The translations under genes and the position numbers were made by a program. Positions 18,502 through 28,800 of a stretch of 64,000 nt of DNA are shown one piece after another; within the stretch, counting starts at the first letter, position 1; each line of letters starts with the position of its first letter. The notes under the pieces are model-generated. The model worked only from the letters and a program-made list of their open reading frames with translations, had not been told where the DNA came from and did not search any database. The DNA comes from Seonamhaeicola sp. ML3. GTDB lineage: Bacteria > Bacteroidota > Bacteroidia > Flavobacteriales > Flavobacteriaceae. The stretch is taken from assembly GCF_023273855.1 (NCBI RefSeq), contig NZ_CP096884.1, forward strand, positions 2,852,001-2,916,000, given 5' to 3'.

Positions 18502-19932
18502 ATGAAGAAACTTATACCCATAGTACTCCTTCTTATTGTGTTTACGGTTTCAGTAAATGCTCAAATAGTTATTAGTAAACCTAATTTAAGTTTTACTCAG
18601 GCTTGTGCCAGTGCTTCATTTAATTCTTATAACGTAACTTTTTCATTCTCTCCAGAATCTGGAATATCGAGTTCCAATACATTTATAATTGAACTTTCAG
18701 ATGCTACGGGTGATTTTTCTAATGCACAAACTATCTTTACTTCAGCATCAGGAAGTATATCAACTTCCCCTGCGACTATAAGTTTTTCATTACCTGTTGA
18801 TACTGCGGGTGAAGCTTATAAACTCAGAATAAAAAGCACTTCTCCTGTAGCAACTAGTAGTGCATCTGATGCTTTTGCTGCTTACTATAAAGTTCAAGAT
18901 ACTCCATTTACTATTAACAACTTAATTGAAAACGCGGTTTTTTGTTCTGGAGATAGTTATTTGTTAACAATAGATAATCCGGGAGGACCTTTAAATGACT
19001 CCCCGCTTCAATATGATTTCTTAACTTTTAACTGGTATAAGGAAACCAGTGAGACCACATCTGTATTCGTCGCTTCAGGAGATAGTTTGGAAGTTACAGA
19101 ATCGGGTACATATTTCGTTGAGACAAATTACGGATCATGTACTTCAGATTCGTTTTCTAATCGAGTTACAGTTGCAGAAGCATCTTCAGAGGAAACGAGT
19201 ACCTCTATAAATTCATCATTGGGAAACCCATACTGTTTTGAGAATGGACCTACTACTTTAAGTGCTATTTCGGGTGACTCATACCAGTGGTTTAAAGATG
19301 GTGAGGCTATTGATGGTGCTACAGCACAAATGTATATTACTAATGAATCCGGAAGGTATTCAGTTATTGTAGATTTAGGTGATTGCTCGGCAACGGCAAG
19401 TATCAATTTAGAAAATACTGGGTTTACAAGTAGTATTGATGTTGATGAAACTATTAGATTGGAAGAAGGAGAAACTCTTGTTGTAAACATAACTACCTCA
19501 GCTACTAACCCAACTTTTCAATGGCTTAGAGATGGTAATTCATTGCCCTCTGCGTCATCGAATAGTTATGAGATTGCAGAATCTGGAAATTATAGGGTGA
19601 TTATTACCCAAAATATTGGTTGTGCTTCGACCAAAGAGTTTGTTTTCAGAGTAACAGAACAATTTCCTGATGTTGCAGAAATCCCCAATTTAATTAGCCC
19701 TAATGGAGATGATATTAATGACACTTGGATTATACCACAGCAGTTTACAAGTGGCACTAATACAAAGGTTATGATTTTGAATTCGCAAGGTAAAATAGTT
19801 TTAAACACAAATGATTATGAAAACAATTGGCCTGCTAATTTAAATTTTAAGGACATCAACCCAGTTTACTATTATATTATCACAACCTCAAACAACCAGA
19901 CACGTAAAGGATCGATTACGGTAGTCAAATAA
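18502..19932 (+). CDS. sprC: SprC-like secreted protein with Ig-like domains and type B sorting domain
   Basis: A 476-aa T9SS cargo. A signal peptide ends near residue 20 (VSVNAQ). A beta-sandwich at about 25-135 is followed by Ig-like domains at about 140-390 (YQWFKDGEAIDGATAQMYI and FQWLRDGNSLPSASSNSYEI). The last about 80 residues form a type B sorting domain (LISPNGDDINDTWIIPQQF, VMILNSQGKIVL, INPVYYYIITTS). In F. johnsoniae sprC lies in one operon with sprD, sprB and sprF; mutants have motility defects. I assign the symbol from gene order and architecture, not alignment. The stop codon is one base before the ATG of the next gene, so translation is probably coupled. Confidence 0.7.
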   Translation: MKKLIPIVLLLIVFTVSVNAQIVISKPNLSFTQACASASFNSYNVTFSFSPESGISSSNTFIIELSDATGDFSNAQTIFTSASGSISTSPATISFSLPVDTAGEAYKLRIKSTSPVATSSASDAFAAYYKVQDTPFTINNLIENAVFCSGDSYLLTIDNPGGPLNDSPLQYDFLTFNWYKETSETTSVFVASGDSLEVTESGTYFVETNYGSCTSDSFSNRVTVAEASSEETSTSINSSLGNPYCFENGPTTLSAISGDSYQWFKDGEAIDGATAQMYITNESGRYSVIVDLGDCSATASINLENTGFTSSIDVDETIRLEEGETLVVNITTSATNPTFQWLRDGNSLPSASSNSYEIAESGNYRVIITQNIGCASTKEFVFRVTEQFPDVAEIPNLISPNGDDINDTWIIPQQFTSGTNTKVMILNSQGKIVLNTNDYENNWPANLNFKDINPVYYYIITTSNNQTRKGSITVVK

Positions 19933-19933
19933 C

Positions 19934-22495
19934 ATGAATAAATATTTACTTTATTTAATATTATTTGTTTCAATAACACAATGCATCCATTCTCAAGAGA
20001 ATGGTGTTGTGGCTTTAGACCTTCCTGTAAGAAACTCTTTGAAGTTTAATCGATATGTAATAAACCCAACATTTAGCTTTGTTCGTGAGCAGAATAAGGT
20101 CATTAGTTTTAGTAATAAGCGCCAATGGGTTCAATTCGATAATGCGCCTCAAGCCTATTTATTTGGTTATTCGGGAAGATTTAGTGAGAATATAGGAGCT
20201 GGTATTGGTTTATTTCAACAAGACTATGGGGTTCAAACGGTTTTTGGAGGTATAGTTAACTTGGCTTATAATGCAGTTCTTAATAGAGATAACAACCTAA
20301 CTTTTGGATTGAATGTTGGTGCATATCAGAGTGGTATAAATGAGGCCAAGGTTATAACTAATTTCCCAGATCCTTCATTACAGAATATTCCCGAACATTT
20401 TATTTTAACGGTGAATCCCGGAATTAATTATGGAACAACATTTTTTGACTTTGGAGTATCGATTAATAATCTGGTTTCTTACAACCTAAGTCAATCTAAA
20501 TTGATTGAGGATAATCCTGAACAAAGCATTCAGGCTCATATTATGTATACTGGCTACATGGATAGTCGTGGTTTTTTTGATGAGAGTAAGTTTTCTACGT
20601 TAATACGTTCTGAATTTAAAAGTGAAACAACAGTTATCTCAGGCCTTGCAATGCTCACAATACCAAAAGGTATTTGGGCTCAAGTAGGTTACAATACTTT
20701 ATATGGAGCTTCGGCTGGCTTAGGGTTTAATATAAGTTCTGAAATAGCCTTAGAGTATAATTATGAACAATCTGTGGGAGAGCTATCAGATTTTGGTAAT
20801 TCACATGAGTTCACCGTGGCATATAGATTTAAAAACAATAACAGGTATGTTTACAGTGGTGATGATGAAGAGCGATCTGTTTTTGTTCCAAAAAGAAAAA
20901 AACGCACTATTTCCAAGCGTAAAACCTCTAATAGTAATCCAAGTAGGCCTGATCCAAGAAAATCCAAAACTGAAGATATTCAGGTTGCCGACAATAATTC
21001 TGATAAAGCTCAAACCACTAATGATAATGCTGTAGTTGAAAACGATAAGAAAACAGTTATTGACGAAACTTCTAAACCGGTAGAAAACTCAACACCAGAA
21101 GTAACCCAAAATAAAGCAGAAACAGCTTCTACATTAGAGGCTGAAAGAATAGCTAAAGAAGAAGCAGACCGAATAGCAGCTGAAGAACTAAAAGCTGTTG
21201 AAATAGAAAAAGCCAGAATAGCCAAAGAGCTGGAGGAAAAGCAAAGATTAGAAGCAATAAAACGTAAAAAGGAAGCTGAAGCGAGAGCTAAAGCAGAAGC
21301 GGTTAAACGAAAAGAAGAATTAGAAGAAAAAGCTAGAATTGAGGCCTTACAAAGAAAACAAGAAGCCGAAAAGCAAGCCAAGGCCGAAGCATTGAAACTT
21401 CAACAAGAATTAGAGGCCAAAGCACGTGAAGAAGCAAGATTAAAAGCTGAAGCAGAAAGGCAAACACAGTTAGAGGAAGAAAAACGTAATGCTGAAGAAG
21501 CTGATCGTATTAGGGTAGAAGAAGCCGAAAAAGCGCGATTAGAAGCTGAACGACAAAAATTAGCAGAGGACTCTAAAATTGAAGAAGAAAAAGTTTTAAA
21601 ATCTGATGAGAAAGCCAATCTTGATGAGGAAACCAAAAATTCAATTGATGAATTAAATCAGTCTGCTGAAAGTTCTGTAACGGTTCAAAAGAATTTAATA
21701 AGTAGATTAACCGAAAAGGTGGCAATCAAGCAAAAAGATTTAGATGATTTAAAAGAAGAAAATGATTTAAGTGAGCAAGGTATTTATATTGAACCAAAAG
21801 CATTTAAAAGTGTAACCGCCGAAAATACAGAAATAGAAACTTTAAAAGATGAATTAGATAAGGTCATTGAAAACCAGCGTATTCAAATTGAGGAATTAGA
21901 GGCTGTATTGATAATAAGAAAACGAAAAGTTAGAGATGAAAATGACCCTTTAATTTCAGCATACACAAAATCTATTGAAAAACTTAAATTGGAACTAGAT
22001 AGAACTGTCCAGATAAAAGCAGATTTAGAGGCTTCTTTAGATAGGATAAAGGAGGCCACTGATGTTGAACGTAAACGTAGAATAAGGCGAGCTGCTTACG
22101 ATAATCAAAAGGATAGATTCTTTAAGGATAGTACCACATTGGCTAATATTAAAAAAAGTACAAAGCCTTCCTCCAAAGCATTAACTGTTGATGAGTTAGA
22201 TTTTGGTGAAGAACAAAATGGGAATATTCAAATTATAAAGAATAATGGACATTATAAAAGTGGCTATTATATGGTCATAGCTGTACATGAAGATAATACT
22301 AAGCGTGATGAATTTCTAGAAAAAGTCATTGCTTCTGGAAACAAAGAAATTAACTTCTTTTTCGATGTAAACACTAATAAGTATTTTATTTACAGCAAAA
22401 GATTCAATTCCATCGAAGATGCTCAAAGAACATTGGGGTCTGATGATAGAAAGGCTTATGAGGCTAAAATGTCCATCGTTAAAATTGAAAATTAA
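19934..22495 (+). CDS. sprD: SprD-like protein: PorP/SprF domain fused to coiled coil and SPOR-like domain
   Basis: An 853-aa protein with a signal peptide about 1-20 (ends CIHSQ). A PorP/SprF-like barrel domain (about 22-300) contains FSFVREQNKVISFSNKRQWV and ends in FTVAYRFKNN. A basic and Ser/Lys/Asn-rich linker (about 310-395) precedes a long charged coiled coil (about 399-560, rich in EAERIAKEEADRIAAEE-type heptads) and a second coiled coil (about 572-725). A SPOR-like fold closes the protein (about 760-853: GYYMVIAVHEDNTKRDEFLE, FFDVNTNKYFIYSKRF). The barrel should sit in the outer membrane with the coiled coil reaching into the periplasm, perhaps to peptidoglycan through the last domain. 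The symbol is assigned by its place between sprC- and sprB-like genes. Confidence 0.75.
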   Translation: MNKYLLYLILFVSITQCIHSQENGVVALDLPVRNSLKFNRYVINPTFSFVREQNKVISFSNKRQWVQFDNAPQAYLFGYSGRFSENIGAGIGLFQQDYGVQTVFGGIVNLAYNAVLNRDNNLTFGLNVGAYQSGINEAKVITNFPDPSLQNIPEHFILTVNPGINYGTTFFDFGVSINNLVSYNLSQSKLIEDNPEQSIQAHIMYTGYMDSRGFFDESKFSTLIRSEFKSETTVISGLAMLTIPKGIWAQVGYNTLYGASAGLGFNISSEIALEYNYEQSVGELSDFGNSHEFTVAYRFKNNNRYVYSGDDEERSVFVPKRKKRTISKRKTSNSNPSRPDPRKSKTEDIQVADNNSDKAQTTNDNAVVENDKKTVIDETSKPVENSTPEVTQNKAETASTLEAERIAKEEADRIAAEELKAVEIEKARIAKELEEKQRLEAIKRKKEAEARAKAEAVKRKEELEEKARIEALQRKQEAEKQAKAEALKLQQELEAKAREEARLKAEAERQTQLEEEKRNAEEADRIRVEEAEKARLEAERQKLAEDSKIEEEKVLKSDEKANLDEETKNSIDELNQSAESSVTVQKNLISRLTEKVAIKQKDLDDLKEENDLSEQGIYIEPKAFKSVTAENTEIETLKDELDKVIENQRIQIEELEAVLIIRKRKVRDENDPLISAYTKSIEKLKLELDRTVQIKADLEASLDRIKEATDVERKRRIRRAAYDNQKDRFFKDSTTLANIKKSTKPSSKALTVDELDFGEEQNGNIQIIKNNGHYKSGYYMVIAVHEDNTKRDEFLEKVIASGNKEINFFFDVNTNKYFIYSKRFNSIEDAQRTLGSDDRKAYEAKMSIVKIEN

Positions 22496-22829
22496 AACCT
22501 AAGCACTTTTTTAGTAGAAAACATAGTAACTCATTTACAAAACCTATTCCTTAATTACATAAGTAGTTGTATTTTTTGTAGTATAAAAACTTCATTTATG
22601 TTGTTTTATCGAGTTTAAATACTTAAAATACCGATGAAATGCATAAAAAATGGTTATTTGCTTTCATCTTTCAAAATTATTTCACGATATTTACGCAGAC
22701 GATAAGTGTGTGTCTTCGTTTATTTAAAGTTAAAGAGAAGCATACTTGCGTTTTTGATGAATTTGGTCAAAAATATTACCGGGAATATTTCTTTTTACGC
22801 CCCTAAAAAGAAGTACAAAAAAGACGCCC
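22496..22829. other. Intergenic region between sprD- and sprB-like genes
   Basis: A 334-bp gap without a credible ORF. It holds an AT-rich hairpin AAATATT-ACCGGG-AATATTT at 22771-22790 followed by CTTTTT, which looks like a weak terminator or attenuator 30-50 bases before the sprB-like start. I found no convincing promoter. Confidence 0.45.
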
Positions 22830-25800
22830 ATGAATAAAACTACTTATGTAAGGTTTAGCATCTGTTTAGTCCTATTTTTAGTAGGGTTACAAATGTTTTC
22901 ACAAAATTATGTGCCATTTACTCCTAGATTTGACCAAGATCTAAAAGGCGATATTGTTTTAATTGGAAACAATATTTTAGGTCCTGATAACAACGCCTTC
23001 AACAACAATTCTGTTTACAATCACAATGTTGATATGAGATATATCGACATTGATAGTGATCCCACAACATTCAGTTCATCAAGTGCAGATTTAGTAATTC
23101 CAAATCCTGGATGCTACAGAATAGTTCACGCAGGACTCTACTGGGGTGCAGTAACTAATGGTCCTGAACCTATAACAGATGTAAAGTTTAGTGGCCCTTT
23201 AGGAGGATATACCGATATTACAGGAACAGTAATTTTTGAAGCTAACGGAAGCTCAGTAGATGGAGGTGATAGTTTTTCTTATGCTTGTTATGCAGATGTT
23301 ACCAGTATAGTAACTTCATTTGCTACAGACTTAGGAACATATACCATAGCTAACGTGTCTAGTGCACAAGGGCAGACCTCAACTTTTAGTCCGTTTAACG
23401 GAACTGGATACTCGGCCGGCTGGTCCTTATTCATTGTTTATGAAGACCCGACAGTTCCGGGTAAATCTATTACAAGTTTTGATGGTTTTAGTGCTATTAG
23501 TGTTCCTGGAGCAAATCCAAACTTAGATATTCCCGTTTCAGGATTTAGAACAGTACCAGCACCAGCACCAGTAAGAGCAAACTTTGCCTTTGCAACATTA
23601 GAGGGAGATAAGCCAATTTTAGGAGACCGTCTTTTACTTAATGGAACTAGACTATCAGCTGCCGATAGGCTAGAGACTAACTTTTTTAATAGTTCGGTAA
23701 CACAATTGAGTGCTTTGCCTGTAAATAATAGAAATCCAAATAGTACTAATACATTAGGTTTTGATACAGGTGTAATGGTAGTTCCAAATCCTGGAAACAC
23801 AATTATAGCCAATGATGATACCTCTGCTGTTGTGAGATTAGAAACATCGGGAGATACATTCTTTCCATACTTTTTCGCTTTAGCAGTTGATATTATAGAG
23901 CCCAATATTGTGTTAACTAAAATTGTTGAAGATATATCTGGAAATAATATTGGTGGTCAGGTAGTAAACCTGGGCGATGAACTTAATTATGTAATTGGCT
24001 TTCAGAATACAGGAAATGATAACGCTACTGATTTTACTATAAGAGACATTCTTCCTACAAACATTGTATTTAACTATCCAGCAGATATTGTATCATTGCC
24101 CGCAGGAGTAACCGTAGACAGTTATAATCCAGTTACAAGAGAAATTGTTTTTAGAATAGACGATTCTGTTGTTGAAGAATTTGATCCCGTATTGGAAATA
24201 AGGTTCAGGGTAACCGTTGTAGCAAACTGTAGTTTATTGGATGATGCTTGTTCTAATATCATCAATAATCAGGCTTATGCAACTTATAATGGTACCTTAA
24301 ACCCAAGTTTTACAATATCAGATGACCCTAGTATTAATAGCAATACAGGATGTTTACTCACGCCTGGAGCGACCAATTTTCTTTCCGATTTAAATTGTCA
24401 ATTCAGAGAAGATGTTATACTCTGTGGTGACAATGTAGAGTTAAGAGCTGGTGATGGTTATGATGCATATACTTGGTCTTCAAGCCCTACTGGGACACCA
24501 GTAATAGGTACTGGGCAAACACTTACAGTAAATGCTATAGGAACTTATTATGTTCATAATGAGGCTATTGCACCTTGTCAATCAATCGATCAAATTTTTG
24601 ATGTGATTACTTATGGAGCTGGCGTTCCAAATCCTGTAATTCCATTTGCAGACCAAGTCGTTGTTTGTCCAAATGACGGTAAAGAATTACCAAATTTCTT
24701 TCTATGTGGTGCCAATGACTCAAGATATATTCAAACAGGGATTACAGATACCTCCTCTATGATATGGGAACGATTAGACGAATCGAGCTGTGCTGCTGTA
24801 CTAAACCAAGATTGTGCAAACGAAGATGCTGCATGTACTTGGAATCAGGTAGCCACAGGACCAGATTATCTAATAGAGGGTGCAGGACAATATAGATTAA
24901 CGCTTAATTATACTGGAGGGTGTTTTAATCAATACTACTTTAATGTTTACGAAAATGTATTAGTACCAACGGTATCTTCAAGAGATATTATCTGTACAAC
25001 TCCTGGAGAGATAGTAATTGGAGGTGTGCCTAGTGGTTATGAGTATAGTATTGATGGTGTTAATTACCAAGTGAGTAATACATTTTCGGTAACGACTGCT
25101 GGTATTTATACAGCATTCATTAGACAAATAGGCGTTTCTCCAAATCCTTGTATCTTTCAGGTGCCGGATATTCAGATAAGAGAACGGGACTTTACGGTAT
25201 CTACTACTATTAATCAGCCTTTGTGTTTTGGTGAATTAGGAAGTGTAGTACTTGCAGCTAATGATGTAAGGCCACAATACTTCTTTTCAATCTATCAGGG
25301 AGGCACTTTAGTAAATAGTGTAGGACCAATTACGTCTAATAATTATACATTTAGTAACCTCAATCCGGGAACATATACAGTAAATATTTCAACAGAAGAC
25401 GGTTGTACCTACTCAGGTGATATCGATATTATTGAACCGCCTTTATTAACTGCTACAGCAGCCATAACACAACCTTTAACTTGTACAAATGGTGAAATAA
25501 CAGTGTATCCAAACGGAGGAACACCACCATATTTCTACTTCGTAAATAGTACGACGTCATTCCAAACGGTACCAACAATAGATGTTTCAACTGCAGGAAC
25601 TTACAATATTACAGTTGTCGATTCTAATAACTGTTCTACAGATGTTTCTATAGATATTGATGCGGTTAATCAGCCAGATTTTAATATATCGACAACAGAT
25701 ATATCATGTGCTGAAGACCCCAATAGTGGAGGTATAACTATCAATGTTTTGAATGCCAATGGTAACACATTAAGGTATAGTATCGACAATGGAGTAACCT

Positions 25801-28800
25801 ATTCTAACTCACCAGTATTTAATGGTTTAACCGCTGGGAGTTATGATGTTGTTGTTGAATACACATTTGATTCTGATGTATGTGAAACGGTTCCCCAAAA
25901 CATCACTATTACTTCGGCAACTGCTATAGATGGTACAGCTACTCTGACCACACCTTTTACGTGTAACACCAATGGTGTTATCACTGTTTCTGGTGTAACG
26001 GGAGGAACAACACCTTATACATACAGTATTGACGGAATCAACTATCAACTTGGTAATGTTTTTAGTGGTTTAACAGATGGGACATATACTATCTCTATAA
26101 GAGATGCCAGTAGTTGTACATTTATAACTGCTCCAGTCGTTATTGACCCATTAAATCCTCCAACCGATTTAGATTTTAGTCATACAACTTTAAGTTGTCC
26201 TGCAAATACAACTACAGTCACTGTAAACGCTACGGGAGGGACTGTTCCTTTAGAATATCAAATTATTGCACCCGCTGGTTCTATAACGCCATATCAGTCT
26301 GGTAATTCATTCTCGGGATTGTCTCCTGGAACATATACTTTCCAAGTTAGGGATGCCAATAATTGTAAATATGCAGAGACATACACGGTTACACCATTAC
26401 CGCCGGTTACGGTCGATATGGTATTGACCAAAGATTTAGATTGTACAGCTTCCCCAGATGCTATCATTACAGGATCAGTTGCTGGAGGTACAGCACCATA
26501 CAGTTATTCGGTATCTTATAACAGTGGCGGTTACGGAGCGTCAACTAGCATAACAGGTACTACTTTTACTTATACCACACCAAATGATGGTACCTACGAA
26601 TTTGAGGTTACAGATTCAAGAGGGTGTACTGTTCAATCAGGAGTCATAATTGTGGCTGCTATATCATTACCCGAAATTACTTCGGTTGTTCAAACTCAGG
26701 ATATTTTATGTCATGGTGACAATAATGCAGCTATAGATGTAACCATAAATAATACGGTTGGAACTCCGCCATTCACCATTAATGTAAATAATGATACAAC
26801 AGCAACAAATTATGGGACACAAACCTCTGGTTTAACTGCGGGAACTTATACCATTACCTTGACAGATGCTAAATCTTGTACAGATACAGAAACTATTGTT
26901 ATTTCTGAACCATCTCCTATTAATGTTACACACTCTTCGGTAGATATTACGTGTGGAGCAGGAGGGGTTTCTTTTGGTTCTGTTATTATTGACAATGTTA
27001 CAGGAGGAACAGCACCATATAATTATTTTGTAACCGGTACTAACGGTTATTCGAATTCTGAGCTTAATACCACTGGTACAACCTCAGTGTCGTTTAATGT
27101 TGTTGATTTCGGACTATACCAAATAAACGTTGTAGATAGTAATGGATGTTCTGTGCTAATTCAGGATGTTCTCGTAGCCTCGCCACCAGATGACTTAGAT
27201 ATAAATATCAATACTACGGTAGATTGTACAACAGGAGGTACTGCAGTTGTAAATATTGGAACTTCTTTGGTAAGTACTGGTCCGTTTTACTTCGATATCT
27301 ATACGGGCGTTATTCCGCCTCCGCCACCCGGTGGTACATGGGTTGCCGAAGACGCACCCGGAAGTCAGTCTGCTACTTTTACAGGGTTAACACCCGGCTT
27401 GACCTATACATTTATAGTTTATGATACCGCTACCAATTGTAGTTACTATGAAACTGCATCGGCATCTGTACCAACAAATTCAACATTAACAACTTCAGCA
27501 TTAACTTCAAATAATATTACTTGTGTTGGTAGTGCAGATGGAAATGTATCTTTTACGGTTAATAGCATATATGCCTCTTCGGTAGATATAACTTATGAAA
27601 TATTTAATTCATTATCATTAATCTCAACTGGAGTAAGCGGCACAGGAACAATTCCTGCAGGAGCTTCTATATCTGTTTCTAATCTTGGACCATTGCCATT
27701 TGGCACTTATTATGTTTCGATAACAGAAACTTCTGGTCCAAATGCAGGTTGTGGTGTAATCACTATACCATTTAATATCACAGAATCGGCTAGAGATTTA
27801 AATATATCGGCATCTATTGATAGAAATGCTAATTGTAATCCTAATTCTGGGCTAATTAGTGCCGTTGCACAAGATGGAACAGCACCGTACGTATTCCAAA
27901 TTACAACTAGTTCTTCAGCACCAGCTATAACAGATCCATCGTGGAATTCATCAAATACGTTTAATGTAAATGCCAATACATATTATGTACACGTAAAGGA
28001 TGCTTATAATTGTGTAAGAACAACTTCTGCAATTGTTTTACCGGCAGATCCAGAACCTGTTGTTGCTGCAACTTTAACTAATCAATGTACCGTAACTGAA
28101 GGGAACTTTGAAGTTGATGTAACATTGACTGCAATAGGAATAGCGCCGTATAGTTATAGTATTGATGGAGGGGCTTACCAGACTCGAACAGCTCCATTTA
28201 CGTTAACTAATTTATCCTCTGGGGTTCATACTATTGAAGTTCAGGATGCCAACGGCTGTGGTAATATGGTTTCTGTTAATATAGCTCCCCCGGTAGATAT
28301 TGTTCCAACACTTACGGTTTTACCAACTTGTAATAACAATGATGGAGAAATTACCGTAACAGGTAATGGAGGTTCTGGCACGTATAACTATAGTATTAGC
28401 CCTAATCCAGTTTCAATAAGTTTAACCAGTAACGTTTTTTCAGGAGTGCCCTCGGGGACATATACTGTAACAATAACAGATGCTGTAACAACATGTTCTG
28501 CAGATGCCACTATTATAGTTCCTGAAGCCAACCCATTAACATTTACAACTACAACAACTCCTGTTACCTGTTTTGGAGATAACAATGGTTCTATTTCAAT
28601 TAATATAAATGGTTATTCTGGACCTTATACCTATGAAGTTTTTGATAGTTCTAGTGCTTCAGTATTCGGTCTTGTTGCTGCAAATACAAGTACAAACCCA
28701 CATATAATTTCAGGCTTATCAGCCGATAATTATACAATTACTGTTATTGAAACAGCAAGTCCGTTTTGTTCAACAAGTTCAGGGACAATTAGTGTTGGAG

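Noticed and set aside
21010-21636. Minus-strand Ser/Ala-rich ORFs opposite the SprD-like coiled coil
   Set aside because: These are antisense readings of the Glu/Ala/Lys coiled-coil codons, with no start signals or family resemblance.
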